Shown piece after piece: positions 12,544-21,534 of a stretch of 34,953 bases of DNA (position 1 is its first letter; each line of letters starts with the position of its first letter). The notes under the pieces are model-generated. The model saw only the letters and a list, made by a program, of their open reading frames with translations, did no database searches and was not told the origin of the DNA. Origin of the DNA: a virus. Position numbers and translations under genes: made by a program. Location of the stretch: positions 1-34,953 of IMG/VR virus record IMGVR_UViG_3300031521_000216; one strand, written 5' to 3'.

Positions 12544-12625
12544 TAGGAATCCCTCCAAAGACATACCCCGTGTACGCGCTTCCTATAGCCATTAGTGTAA
12601 TAACCACAATAAGAATCCAGTTCAT
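12536..12625 (-). CDS. Tiny single-pass membrane protein, 29 aa
   Basis: MNWILIVVITLMAIGSAYTG followed by YVFGGIPSE: one transmembrane helix over residues 3-17 and a polar C-terminus. Its last codons overlap the GTG start of gene 12223-12543, and the SD of that gene (GGAGGG) lies within this ORF. Only a poor SD precedes the ATG. Comparable tiny membrane ORFs occur at 1411-1521, 9689-9796 and 10377-10421. Confidence 0.5.
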   Translation of the reverse strand: MNWILIVVITLMAIGSAYTGYVFGGIPSE

Positions 12626-12657
12626 CTTAATCGTAAGGATTAGTCTTTGGAATATGG

Positions 12658-12870
12658 TCATTTCTTAGGCAACTTCTTAGCTTCATCAAGCATTTCGTCG
12701 ACTTCAGCGTTGATAGCCATTACTTGACGATAACGTTCCATAATCACATTTACGTCATCACTAGCTTGTACTTCATCATTGAGTTTCTTAGCCTCTGCCA
12801 ACTTCTTCTTTGCTTCATCCACGATAGATGCTCGTGTTATGCGCAAGCGCCGCTTTCCAAAAGCACTCAT
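12658..12870 (-). CDS. Coiled/helical small protein, 70 aa
   Basis: MSAFGKRRLRITRASIVDEA begins a basic N-terminus, followed by a long helix with heptad character (KKKLAEAKKLNDEVQ and EMLDEAKKLPKK). Two ATGs follow GAAAGGAG directly; the second, at 12868-12870, has the better five-base spacing. It could be a small DNA-binding or scaffold helix, without evidence. Downstream of it comes a CCATATTC sequence similar to other leaders. Confidence 0.65.
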   Translation of the reverse strand: MSAFGKRRLRITRASIVDEAKKKLAEAKKLNDEVQASDDVNVIMERYRQVMAINAEVDEMLDEAKKLPKK

Positions 12871-12896
12871 CATTACTCCTTTCAAGAGTATTTATC

Positions 12897-13076
12897 TTAT
12901 CGGTTAACAGTCTTGTCGAAATCCTCTAATTCTGGGAAGTTTTCTAAGTCTTTAATTGTCTGTGCATCAGTAATACTGATATTGATATACGTTTCCCCTT
13001 CATTTTCGGTAATTGTGGCATGGCCAACGACCTTACCATTATCGAGAGTAACGTCTCGCTCTTCGTTGTCAGTCAT
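12897..13076 (-). CDS. Small acidic protein, 59 aa
   Basis: MTDNEERDVTLDNGKVVGHA is followed by beta-rich TITENEGETYINISITD and an acidic C-terminus. It resembles a compact beta-grasp or sandwich by composition only. The frame overlaps the stop of gene 13069-13710 by eight bases. The SD is weak (GTAGG), so coupling to the upstream gene is likely. Codon choice agrees with neighbouring genes. Function unknown. Confidence 0.65.
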   Translation of the reverse strand: MTDNEERDVTLDNGKVVGHATITENEGETYINISITDAQTIKDLENFPELEDFDKTVNR

Positions 13077-13710
13077 CTTGGCCTACTTTGTAGACTCTAT
13101 TTAATTTATCCCAATTTTCTTTTAATCTATCTGCTTCAGTAGTACTTAATGGATTTTTAAACCTTAGAATACCTATTGGCTGATCGTCACCGTAAAGAAT
13201 GTGGTTCGTCCTTATAATTCCAGGAAACAGATTAGCCTCTGCACTATACATGAGTTCATTCATACGCGCAATTTCCTCAGGAGTTTTTTCCGTCATTGCC
13301 GGATACCCAAGAATCTTACGAACATCGTTGTATGATATACTATCCGTGATTATTGCTTCCACCCATAGATAATCTCCTCTAGGATTTTTCATACGAAGAA
13401 TATCTATGTCTGTTATTTGCTTTGGCGGGGGAGGAAAGAAATCATCTATATTTGGCCAATCTGGGAGTTCCTCACGATATGGTTTGGGCTTAACTTTTTT
13501 CTCAGCAGACCACACTGGCTTTGATGAAGGAAGGTCATAGCCCATAGGTTCTAGTTTCTGATCAAAGTGAACTCCGTTAAGAGGAACACCCTTGGGGGTA
13601 TCCTTCTTATGAATTTTGTTTATAATGTTAGGCCAATAATACGTAATTATTCCAGCTATACACCCGATAAAACTTGCAAATATAAGATTTATAACCTGTG
13701 ACAAATCCAT
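13069..13710 (-). CDS. Membrane-anchored hypothetical protein, 213 aa
   Basis: A single N-terminal membrane segment (about residues 6-27, INLIFASFIGCIAGIITYYW) anchors a soluble C-terminal domain of about 180 residues. The linker includes a run of prolines (FFPPPPKQ). The soluble part has GYPAMTEKTPEEIARMNELM and later GILRFKNPLSTTEADRLKEN, which I cannot place. SD AAAGGGGG lies seven or eight bases before the ATG. It is 22 bases downstream of the replication gene, so it may be co-transcribed with it. Confidence 0.75.
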   Translation of the reverse strand: MDLSQVINLIFASFIGCIAGIITYYWPNIINKIHKKDTPKGVPLNGVHFDQKLEPMGYDLPSSKPVWSAEKKVKPKPYREELPDWPNIDDFFPPPPKQITDIDILRMKNPRGDYLWVEAIITDSISYNDVRKILGYPAMTEKTPEEIARMNELMYSAEANLFPGIIRTNHILYGDDQPIGILRFKNPLSTTEADRLKENWDKLNRVYKVGQDD

Positions 13711-13732
13711 AATAAGATACCCCCTTTAGTTG

Positions 13733-16700
13733 TTAGTTAGATAAGAACCATTCAACATCTCCGTACTTAGCCATGTTAGAAACCGCGTCATCTACTAGAT
13801 GGTCATGATATCCACGATCGACATCATTCTCTTTACCGAAAAGTGTAACCATCTCGGCTTCGAGCCAACGGTATCCCTTAGAACCAGTTGCGGCATAATA
13901 CTTGCCTTCCTTCTCACGCATGAGAAGTCCTCCACCATACCCCGGCTTGATCGGAACAAATGAACCAATCTTACCTACGAATATGAAGTTATGCTCATCA
14001 TTAGTGACACTCATTTCTTCATTCATGTCCAAATATAGGGATGTAGTAACAGCCTTAACTTCGCACATGTCTTTAAATACGAGCGGTTCGTGACTAAATA
14101 GCGTCTTGAACACATATGGTTGAGCAAATTGTGCACCAGTAGCAGTCCATTCGTTCCCATGCTTCTGGCAAGCCTCAGGAACATATCCGTAAAGATCTTC
14201 ACAGAATTCGGAAGTAGCATACTTAGCAATATAGACGGCGTCGTTGACGAGACACATCTTACTGTACGTTGCTTCGTGCTCAAAGTCATACCCATATTTC
14301 TTACCAAACTCTATTACAAACTTAATGATCTCAGGTGTTGCATCTGGGATCTTGATGGAGTCAGTCTTAATATGGGCTACTATGAACCCCTGCTCTTGTA
14401 CAGCGTGCTTAAGATCGATCATGAACAAAGCTCCACGCTTAGCCACAATATTGTCAATATTCTTAGGATCACGGAATGGATTATCAAACTTAGCCGAAGT
14501 CAAACCATACACAATGTTGATAACAATCTTCAATGCATAGGATAACGCCTTTGCCTGGCTCTCATCTGTAAGATATTTTACAAGAATCCCACCGAGCATT
14601 TTTTTGGCTTCATCATACTGCTTGTTCTTGATTGCGATACGTGCCGATTTAATGTCAGAGAAGTTCTTTGTATATGGTCCGAAGCAATTCATAACTTCAA
14701 GACTTGTAGGATGCATTGACGTTACGTCCAATAGTGCGACGTTCGTATACATCCCCTCTTCCCCATGCACATATCCACCCTCACCAGTAATTTCGCCACG
14801 GTAAGTACTCTTCCCATAGTCAAAAGTATACCCCGGGAATAACTCATCAAGATGTGTATATACAAACTTGTCTTGAGGATTCTTATCATTTCCAAATATG
14901 ATCTTAGCAGTGTGCCTTTGCGTCGTATCGTTAACAGTTAGACCACTTAACTCAGCAAGAATCTGCCTAGCAACGAAGTCTTCATGTCTTGAATCGAACG
15001 TAGCCTCTGTAGCAATAACATCATTACCACAGTACTCAACTACAAGATCAACCATATTATCCGGAACCGGCTGATCCCAAGGGAGACCAAGTTCCTTATG
15101 GTGGATTCCAAGATCAATCTCATAACGCTTAAGACTCTGCTTTAATGATGTGAAATCGTAAATATCAGTGTAGGAAAGGTTATACGCCTCTCCAAACAGA
15201 GCATTTCGACTATTACCAATGAGTTGCTGGCTGAGATAGTACAACTGTTCGAGACTATACCCTAAGAAAGCAGCATAGAGGATATGATTGTCATACCGTC
15301 GACAGTTATAACCGACCAACTTCATAGCAAGGAGAGGCTCGATCTCCGCTGCTGTCGGATTGATCATATTTACTACTACATTACCCGGTCCTGCATACTT
15401 CCAACAGACCACGAATAGGTTCGGGAACACCTCAACGTCAAAGAAGACTAGAGGTTCGTCCTTATACCCGCCCTTATCTTCAGATATCTCCTCAGACTTG
15501 AACTTCATCTCACTAACGAGCTTGACACAGTATTCTGCCTGGTTGCTACTATTGTTAGCGAAAATGAGAACACTTGGGCGCAAGGGTGTCATATCATACG
15601 TAAGTCCCGACTTATATGCATCGTCGAGAATCTTATATATGAAATCAATGCTGGGTTTAGTCCCCGGGTGAAATTCTTTCCTGAGATTTCTCTCAATCAT
15701 GTCCTTCAGACCACGTTCGCTCTTGACTGCATCGAAGTTTATCACACTCTTCTCCTTCATAGGCAGTCCGCTTGCAATTGTGGCTACCGGTATATTGTTG
15801 CACAAAGTGAGTTTACGACGAAGAGAACTATCACCATTGAATAACTTAATCTCAACGCCCTCGTCATATACTCGACTTACCTCTTCTATGTCTCCGGGGT
15901 AGATATAGTGCAAATGCACACCATGCCCACTCTTACTGAACTCGGAATATGTCGCAGGCCACTTACTGGCAGCTTCAATATTCTTTTCTGCAGACTTTTC
16001 TCCGTTCTCATCCTTAAGATCAAAGTCTACTACAATATGGTTCAGTGGAGGTTTTACATAATGTTCTTTACTTGTGTCTATATCAGACAGAACAGTATCT
16101 ACAACTTGCTCGGGCTTTGGAATATACTCTTTCCCACCCACTCCGATCTTTGGGTTATTGGTCCAATATTTCTTCGGAGTTCCATCAGCCTTAGAATACT
16201 GTGCTGGTTGCTTCTTGAGCATTTCGTCAAGAAGAGACTCTGTCTGATCCATAACAAGAGAATATACATGCTCCTCTTTTTCTTTCTTTGCTGCAGAACG
16301 GAACTTCGACTTCAGGAACCCAGAGTAGTAACTCCGTACCTGCTTGTCTCCACAGCGTTTTACCTCGTCGAATTTCTCAAAGTAGTTCTTGAGTTCTTCA
16401 CGGAACTTATAACGAGGAAGTTTGAAATCAACCAACGAATCATCACAATATATTTTGTACAACTCATAGGCTTGCGCCAGAGATATACCATCCTGCGCCT
16501 TCAACTGGTCATATATGGATTCTATGTAGTTGAAGAATACGTCAGTCTGCAACATCATCTCAAGCGGGCGATACCCAGAGTAATAGTCCTTACCCATCTC
16601 ACGATATACCTCGAGGCAGTGCGCAGCAATAGCACCAAGTTCGAATTCTATCTGAGACATCAAGGTTTGGTATTTCCTGGGAGGTAGACGATTCCCAGAA

Positions 16701-17584
16701 GGCTTAACATCAATCAGGCGCCGAATAATACCAGATTTGGCGTCCGTAATCTTGACAGGCTTATTAGTACCCATAAACAGAAAGCAGTTAGCCCGAGCCA
16801 TGTAACTGGGCTTATACTTCTCGTTCATGGTCATCTCTTCATGAGATATGATCGAGTTTAACTTTGTGTTATCCTCAATCTTCGACAAGTCACCGTCATG
16901 CTGTATTGCGACAAGCGGATTAGTTCTGAAGACTTCTGTAGAAAATGAATTATTTGCTGTAGTTAGTGCCTTGGCTTCGAACGCAGTATAATACCCCGCG
17001 AAAAGTTTCTGAATGATATTGAGAACGGTTGACTTTCCAGAACCGGCCTCTCCATACAAAACAACAAACTTCTGAATATCCTTAGCGTCCCCAGCAACGA
17101 TAGAACCTATTGCCCATTCGAGTTTTTGTCTCTCTTCGGGCTTGTACAAAGTTCCAATTAACTCATCCCATGCATCGTAAGTACCGGGTTCAAGAGCATA
17201 TGGCAACCTACGACTTACAAAATCCTTCTTTTTTACCTCTGTGTTGCTAAATGTCAACTTCGTGTCTAACTGATGTGCATAATCTGACACATGCGCGAGA
17301 TAATTACGGAACTGCAACCAAATATTACTGGAGAAGTCCGCCATCAACTTTATCTGAAGATGTCTATCAGGCCCAGCTTGCTCTTTATAAGCCACGAGTT
17401 CAGCATCCACGAGTCTCTGAACGTCATACTCGTCCGTAGACCAGAGGTTAGCTTCTTCATCCCAAATGGCATAGAAAGACTTGCCCCGAACCATGAGATC
17501 TTGTGACCTACTGACTCTGAAATCTGGTGATATTTCTGTGACACCGTTTCTTGTGCTCCTTTCCACGATTCTGTAGAAATCCAT
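13733..17584 (-). CDS. Helicase-primase-DNA polymerase fusion, 1283 aa
   Basis: One chain carries three replication activities. (1) SF3/D5-like helicase, about residues 130-330: Walker A GEAGSGKST (178-186), Walker B-like region around D230, sensor motif FLFMGTNKP (268-276), arginine finger R288/R289. (2) PrimPol/AEP-type primase, about 480-610: VVDFD (D520, D522), SGHGVHLHY (552-560), VEIK (E578). (3) Family B polymerase: 3'-5' exonuclease DVE (716-718), GYNCRRYD (758-765), YCGND (851-855); motif A DVTSMHPT (953-960), motif B K1019 with N1023 and YG (1026-1027), motif C KTDS (1073-1076), where Lys replaces the first Asp of the usual DTD. The ATG at 17582-17584 has AAAGGAGG five bases upstream; the frame is open further to 17755, but that overlaps gene 17613-18191. 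Confidence 0.93.
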   Translation of the reverse strand: MDFYRIVERSTRNGVTEISPDFRVSRSQDLMVRGKSFYAIWDEEANLWSTDEYDVQRLVDAELVAYKEQAGPDRHLQIKLMADFSSNIWLQFRNYLAHVSDYAHQLDTKLTFSNTEVKKKDFVSRRLPYALEPGTYDAWDELIGTLYKPEERQKLEWAIGSIVAGDAKDIQKFVVLYGEAGSGKSTVLNIIQKLFAGYYTAFEAKALTTANNSFSTEVFRTNPLVAIQHDGDLSKIEDNTKLNSIISHEEMTMNEKYKPSYMARANCFLFMGTNKPVKITDAKSGIIRRLIDVKPSGNRLPPRKYQTLMSQIEFELGAIAAHCLEVYREMGKDYYSGYRPLEMMLQTDVFFNYIESIYDQLKAQDGISLAQAYELYKIYCDDSLVDFKLPRYKFREELKNYFEKFDEVKRCGDKQVRSYYSGFLKSKFRSAAKKEKEEHVYSLVMDQTESLLDEMLKKQPAQYSKADGTPKKYWTNNPKIGVGGKEYIPKPEQVVDTVLSDIDTSKEHYVKPPLNHIVVDFDLKDENGEKSAEKNIEAASKWPATYSEFSKSGHGVHLHYIYPGDIEEVSRVYDEGVEIKLFNGDSSLRRKLTLCNNIPVATIASGLPMKEKSVINFDAVKSERGLKDMIERNLRKEFHPGTKPSIDFIYKILDDAYKSGLTYDMTPLRPSVLIFANNSSNQAEYCVKLVSEMKFKSEEISEDKGGYKDEPLVFFDVEVFPNLFVVCWKYAGPGNVVVNMINPTAAEIEPLLAMKLVGYNCRRYDNHILYAAFLGYSLEQLYYLSQQLIGNSRNALFGEAYNLSYTDIYDFTSLKQSLKRYEIDLGIHHKELGLPWDQPVPDNMVDLVVEYCGNDVIATEATFDSRHEDFVARQILAELSGLTVNDTTQRHTAKIIFGNDKNPQDKFVYTHLDELFPGYTFDYGKSTYRGEITGEGGYVHGEEGMYTNVALLDVTSMHPTSLEVMNCFGPYTKNFSDIKSARIAIKNKQYDEAKKMLGGILVKYLTDESQAKALSYALKIVINIVYGLTSAKFDNPFRDPKNIDNIVAKRGALFMIDLKHAVQEQGFIVAHIKTDSIKIPDATPEIIKFVIEFGKKYGYDFEHEATYSKMCLVNDAVYIAKYATSEFCEDLYGYVPEACQKHGNEWTATGAQFAQPYVFKTLFSHEPLVFKDMCEVKAVTTSLYLDMNEEMSVTNDEHNFIFVGKIGSFVPIKPGYGGGLLMREKEGKYYAATGSKGYRWLEAEMVTLFGKENDVDRGYHDHLVDDAVSNMAKYGDVEWFLSN

Positions 17585-17612
17585 GATCCTCCTTTCAGGA
17601 GCCGTTGTCAGA

Positions 17613-18191
17613 TTATCGCCCGATCCCAGGATTCTCCATAAGATATGCTGCGAGCTGGTACCAGATTTCGGTCCGTCGTTGATCCTCGAAAGGCCGTTCC
17701 AGTGGGAACAACCCGCCCTTACCATTGTAATCGTAACGCCTATATATAACGTCACTAATGGTCTCGTTAATAATTTCTGTAGCCTCTACATCAAAATATA
17801 CTTCGTCCGTATACTTCTTAAGATCTAGATTACTCAGAATCCTCCAGAACCAATCGCCCGTTCCGTTAGGCGCATTGATTCCGTCAGCCTCAAATGCCGC
17901 TCGCTTGGCGAGAGCGATAAGCATCTCCAACATACTGCAGGGTGCAACTTTTCGCTGGCATTCGCCCCAAGTTCCGATGACATCGAGATACTGATCGCGA
18001 AGAAATATGCCATCAGCAGCTCGATTATCATCATTCGGGACTGTAAACTTGAAAATTCTCTTATGCAACTGCTCTGCCAGCATAAAATGGGTATGATTAG
18101 GGTTCTTGTCTGTGACAGCCCCAATCATTTTATACAACCACTGAAAATACTCCCACTCGGTCTTCTCTTTGTCTATGCATGTACTAGTCAT
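17613..18191 (-). CDS. Conserved phage protein of unknown function, 192 aa
   Basis: I recognise the pattern EYFQWLYKMI at the N-terminus, then NRAADGIFLRDQYL, CSMLEMLIALAKRAAFEADG, TGDWFWRILSNLDLKKYTDE and the ending RRTEIWYQLAAYLMENP. This family is common in siphoviruses, usually between the tail/head block and replication genes, and has no assigned role. All-helical, no catalytic motif visible. It overlaps the end of gene 18184-19275 by eight bases and precedes the replication fusion by 28. Confidence 0.85.
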   Translation of the reverse strand: MTSTCIDKEKTEWEYFQWLYKMIGAVTDKNPNHTHFMLAEQLHKRIFKFTVPNDDNRAADGIFLRDQYLDVIGTWGECQRKVAPCSMLEMLIALAKRAAFEADGINAPNGTGDWFWRILSNLDLKKYTDEVYFDVEATEIINETISDVIYRRYDYNGKGGLFPLERPFEDQRRTEIWYQLAAYLMENPGIGR

Positions 18192-19275
18192 TCTCCGGCC
18201 TCATCCGACCAATGCGAGGGGTGTGGTCAGAAAAACCTAAAATGTCCTCTGAATAACTCTTGTTGAGACGAGTTACCTCGTAGTCACAGGCAATATCATC
18301 ATTTCGAACGTATACAACGTTCTTATCATGAGATCCCAGACCAAATCGATCCGTTGCATGCTTACCAAGAACACCATCATTATCCGTTATAACATGCTCT
18401 TGATCATCACAAAGTGTATCGTCTACTGCATAATATGTAATCATTACTTTGCTGTAATGAAGATTCTCAGAAGCAAAAGCCTCATAAGAGATCACATATG
18501 GACCATCTTCATCATCCATAGACGACTCAGACTCATGCTCTCCGTCGACATATCCAGCAGATGCAAGCGCATCATCATAGTCGATAAGTGTTTGAACGAT
18601 GTTCCTCTTGCGGAGTCCAGACACAGATATTCCACGCTCACGAGCAATGTCCGTCAACTGATTAACTGTCAATGAATCGTAATCGGGAGTATCGTCGTCT
18701 TCCTCGTCCTCTTCCGAGGGTTCAACGGTATCAAATATGTTTCGGAGAAGTCGAGCACCGGCACCCTCCTTGTTATCTGGGTCGAAAGATACGTATTGCA
18801 TACGCTCCTTTCCCTTTGTGACTGAGTACTCACCAGAAACAACCTTAGCGGTGATCTCTTCCTCAGTCTCCTTCTCAACTACACTATCCAAAGACTCGTG
18901 CACAGCAAGAAGATCTGCAAGAGACGGCTTCTCACCATGAAGAGTCACAGTCGAAGAATATGGAAGCTCGTCGAGAGTCGCCTCATATGCTGCCTTCTCT
19001 TCAGCAGCCTCTTCAGCAGTCATAGGCGTCCATGCCTCCGGGGAAAACTCTCTGTTGAAGAGATCCTCCGTCATCTTAACATCCCTACGAACGTACTCCA
19101 TACGTCGAAGATTCTCTTTATATGCAGACATCTCCTCATCCGCAAGAAGTTCATACTTCTTCTTGTAATGAACCTTTGTTGCAAGGATCCCAATACCAGA
19201 TCCCGCAAGAGTGCCAGCCACAAACAGCATATAATGCCACTTATTGAGCGTAAACGTGCTCAGAATATCATCCAT
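18184..19275 (-). CDS. Membrane-anchored SAP-domain protein, 363 aa
   Basis: One N-terminal transmembrane segment (about 13-33, WHYMLFVAGTLAGSGIGILA) is followed by a charged coiled region. An acidic linker (EPSEEDEEDDDTPDYD) leads to a SAP/Rho-N-like helix-extension-helix, LTVNQLTDIARERGISVSGL (about 205-240), which in other proteins binds nucleic acid. The C-terminal 110 residues (EAFASENLHYSKVMITYYAV, HDKNVVYVRND, YEVTRLNKSYSEDILGF) form a domain I know as a conserved phage protein of unknown function. The fusion would place a nucleic-acid-binding module at the membrane. SD GGAAACC is weak. Confidence 0.8.
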   Translation of the reverse strand: MDDILSTFTLNKWHYMLFVAGTLAGSGIGILATKVHYKKKYELLADEEMSAYKENLRRMEYVRRDVKMTEDLFNREFSPEAWTPMTAEEAAEEKAAYEATLDELPYSSTVTLHGEKPSLADLLAVHESLDSVVEKETEEEITAKVVSGEYSVTKGKERMQYVSFDPDNKEGAGARLLRNIFDTVEPSEEDEEDDDTPDYDSLTVNQLTDIARERGISVSGLRKRNIVQTLIDYDDALASAGYVDGEHESESSMDDEDGPYVISYEAFASENLHYSKVMITYYAVDDTLCDDQEHVITDNDGVLGKHATDRFGLGSHDKNVVYVRNDDIACDYEVTRLNKSYSEDILGFSDHTPRIGRMRPEND

Positions 19276-19351
19276 AATTAAGGTTTCCTATCTTGGGATT
19301 ATTGTCTATGGCCCCGAGGTCATAAATATAAAGCCATGGGAAGTCGAGCAC
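19268..19351 (-). CDS. Possible micro-ORF, 27 aa
   Basis: An open frame with codon choice like its neighbours runs from the stop of gene 19397-20308 to an overlap with the start of gene 18184-19275. The only usual start is a GTG at 19349-19351 giving VLDFPWLYIYDLGAIDNNPK plus seven residues, but the SD is badly spaced. It fills most of the 121-base gap, otherwise empty. Confidence 0.25.
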   Translation of the reverse strand: MLDFPWLYIYDLGAIDNNPKIGNLNYG

Positions 19352-19396
19352 ATCCTGCTCATACCTCCCACAGCCATATTTAGCGGCGCCAGAGCT

Positions 19397-20308
19397 TCAA
19401 ATCAGATTATGAATCGGACCATCGACATTGAAGTCGAGAAGAATGGAGTACTCATAACCATTCACGAACTCACGTGCACGAGTGTTGTTGGCATCATAAA
19501 TACCGAAATCGATAGAGTTAGGGCCACCCTTCTTCATGATCCAACCAACAAGTGCGCCCTCTCGCGTACGAGGGATTCCCAGACGATCGTAAACTTCGTT
19601 AAGGAACACGTGCCCACGAGCATGCAACATGTCATTCATGTAGTTCTGCTGTCCAACCAGGAACATCAGATTGTACTCAGCATTACGCTGCCAAGATCCA
19701 CAAGTGTCATCAAAGAACTTGGCGTAAGGGGTATGTGTATTAGAATCAATCTCCTTAACGGGGATCTTGATCTTCTTACCACTCTCCTCATCCTTCTCAA
19801 CGAGAGTGACATCGCGACGTCCACGGTGGAAATCAAGGTCCTTCTCAGGACCATACTCCTCAGTGACGCGAGCACGGTATGCGTTGTACGCACGTTCGAC
19901 AGCAACATATGCAACGGTGAGAGCCGCATTACGCTGCTTCATGATCCCATGAGAACTCACGAGACATACGATGGAAACCATTCCGAGAGCCAACGCCGGA
20001 GCATAAAGCTTTCCCAGATCGATTGCACTACGGATATAGATCTTAGCGACATCCTTGCCATATGCGTTGTCTGCATAGTCGGTCACTGCAGAGTTGTCAC
20101 GGAAATCGCTCAACTCCTGAAGGTCTGCGTGGATCTTATCGACCTTCGTCTCCAACTTAAGAGTCGCACGAGATGCAACAACAACGGTTCCGACAACACC
20201 GATGACGCCGACTCCCATGAGAATATCAGGGAGGAACTTCTTAAACTGCAATCCGGAGTTGCCAGCGAGCTGGGTTACTCCATTCATAATCGTATCGATC
20301 TTACTCAT
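19397..20308 (-). CDS. DUF6353-like membrane protein, 303 aa
   Basis: Two N-proximal membrane segments (about 26-45, FLPDILMGVGVIGVVGTVVV, and about 95-115, LYAPALALGMVSIVCLVSSH), a helical RNAALTVAYVAVERAYNAYR segment, then a large soluble C-terminal domain with WQRNAEYNLMFLVGQQNYMN and NGYEYSILLDFNVDGPIHNL. The layout matches gene 22645-23430, which I assign to DUF6353, so these are probably diverged paralogs. The ATG at 20306-20308 has GGAG eight bases upstream; a TTG two codons earlier is too close to the SD. Function unknown. Confidence 0.75.
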   Translation of the reverse strand: MSKIDTIMNGVTQLAGNSGLQFKKFLPDILMGVGVIGVVGTVVVASRATLKLETKVDKIHADLQELSDFRDNSAVTDYADNAYGKDVAKIYIRSAIDLGKLYAPALALGMVSIVCLVSSHGIMKQRNAALTVAYVAVERAYNAYRARVTEEYGPEKDLDFHRGRRDVTLVEKDEESGKKIKIPVKEIDSNTHTPYAKFFDDTCGSWQRNAEYNLMFLVGQQNYMNDMLHARGHVFLNEVYDRLGIPRTREGALVGWIMKKGGPNSIDFGIYDANNTRAREFVNGYEYSILLDFNVDGPIHNLI

Positions 20309-20320
20309 TTTCAATGCTCC

Positions 20321-20461
20321 TTATTTATTCGTTCGTGGTTTGAGATATAGATTTGCGTAAACCGCGAGGATTTGACCATCAGGCATCTTCAAGACTTTTG
20401 CTTTCCAGGCAGGTCCAGAATATGCCTTAATCACTTCGCCTCGCTTCTGCTCGACGTTCAT
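20321..20461 (-). CDS. Small protein, 46 aa
   Basis: MNVEQKRGEVIKAYSGPAWK followed by AKVLKMPDGQILAVYANLYL and a basic end. The alternating pattern suggests a small beta-barrel or SH3-like fold, but this is inference from composition. AGGAG lies four bases before the ATG. It lies between two conserved phage genes in the same direction, and its stop is ten bases from the next start region. Too short for family assignment. Confidence 0.65.
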   Translation of the reverse strand: MNVEQKRGEVIKAYSGPAWKAKVLKMPDGQILAVYANLYLKPRTNK

Positions 20462-20481
20462 AATGCTCCTATTTTGACCTA

Positions 20482-21168
20482 CTAATCAATCGGTTGAGGG
20501 TTAGGAAGATCAAGGATGTACCCATCTGGAACTCGCACTACACGCATTCCTCGAGGAGTGGTCCATCCGTACTTACCATCGGTGAAGTCTCCCGTAATCC
20601 CTATAAGGTCATAAAGATCCTCGACGGTCACGGTTGCATACATCTCGATCGCATCAGTAAGCCGTTCGATGACAACCTCCGCGTCATTTCGAGATGGGAG
20701 AATGATGTCACGAAAATCATGAGTCGCACGAGCACGCCGAGACATGTACCTGTCGGACTCTCCTCGGTCCCGATCCCTATCACGGTCACGACTGATGCTA
20801 CTGTATGACGTGTACGGACGCCTATCTGAAGACGACCTATGGCTACTCCTCCGAGAGTCTCCGAAAAGGAATCGCTCGATGCCTTCCTTGAACATGTCAG
20901 CAATGATGTCCTTTGCCCCCGGGACAACTACATCAAAGAACACATACTGAACGACACTTCGTGCGTCGTCCCCCGTGAAGGTGTCTGCGATCTTACGCCC
21001 AAGTGACTTTTTCTTTTGAATAACCGTTCCTTGGATAACCTTTTCGTTCTTCTCTCTCTCAGGAGGATCAATCTTAATGTCTTCATCCGCGTTCGTCCGA
21101 AGAGGACGCTTCATCGGATTCGAAATGACGACGTCTTCCTCTAGTGAATCCTCATTATCAACAGACAT
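20482..21168 (-). CDS. Conserved phage protein with Ser/Arg-rich linker, 228 aa
   Basis: I recognise this family: a charged N-terminus, a helical VVPGAKDIIADMFKEGIERF-LFGDS segment (about 85-110), a low-complexity Ser/Arg/Tyr linker with SRDRDRDRDRGESDRY, then a C-terminal domain RATHDFRDIILPSRNDAEVV and VEDLYDLIGITGDFTDGKYG-WT ending DLPNP. It is widespread in phages of Gram-positive bacteria without assigned function; the linker is always low-complexity. AAAGGAG lies four bases before the ATG at 21166-21168; a start at 21240 is not supported. Confidence 0.85.
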   Translation of the reverse strand: MSVDNEDSLEEDVVISNPMKRPLRTNADEDIKIDPPEREKNEKVIQGTVIQKKKSLGRKIADTFTGDDARSVVQYVFFDVVVPGAKDIIADMFKEGIERFLFGDSRRSSHRSSSDRRPYTSYSSISRDRDRDRDRGESDRYMSRRARATHDFRDIILPSRNDAEVVIERLTDAIEMYATVTVEDLYDLIGITGDFTDGKYGWTTPRGMRVVRVPDGYILDLPNPQPID

Positions 21169-21205
21169 GGTGCTCCTTTTTCTTTCAAGAGTGGTAAATA
21201 TGGTA

Positions 21206-21499
21206 TTACGTGGAAGTATCTGTGGGCTCCGAAACACCATTGAATGCGTTCTTAATCTGATCTACAGACTTCTCAATCTGCTTCTCCGTGAACAGGATAG
21301 TCGACACTAGTTTGGATGTAACCATATCTGTTACGGCCAGAGATACCCCAACACGTGCGACGAAAATGCAGAAACGACCACGCAGAGAAAGGTCTTCAGG
21401 CATCAATGCCACAAGACTATTCTTAAGCGCGGTGTTTACCCCAGAATATACTACCAAACCGGTAGTAAGCAATAGAGCATCTTTCTTTGTGGTTGTCAT
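21206..21499 (-). CDS. Membrane protein, 97 aa
   Basis: Two hydrophobic stretches (about 8-30, ALLLTTGLVVYSGVNTALKN, and about 44-65, IFVARVGVSLAVTDMV), then a helical, acidic tail. Possibly a small membrane partner of the next conserved gene, from adjacency only. The ATG at 21497-21499 has GAAAGGA in the shared leader; the longer frame to 21589 runs through the RNA motif at 21535-21601 and is rejected. Unknown family. Confidence 0.7.
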   Translation of the reverse strand: MTTTKKDALLLTTGLVVYSGVNTALKNSLVALMPEDLSLRGRFCIFVARVGVSLAVTDMVTSKLVSTILFTEKQIEKSVDQIKNAFNGVSEPTDTST

Positions 21500-21534
21500 G
21501 ATTTTCCTTTCAAGATTATAGAATATGGTTATTC

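Noticed and set aside
15908-16687. 259-codon plus-strand open frame
   Set aside because: It lies entirely antisense to the replication fusion gene, has no SD and no recognisable domain.
19244-20350. 368-codon plus-strand open frame
   Set aside because: Antisense shadow of the DUF6353-like gene; a low-stop frame caused by codon bias, without an SD.
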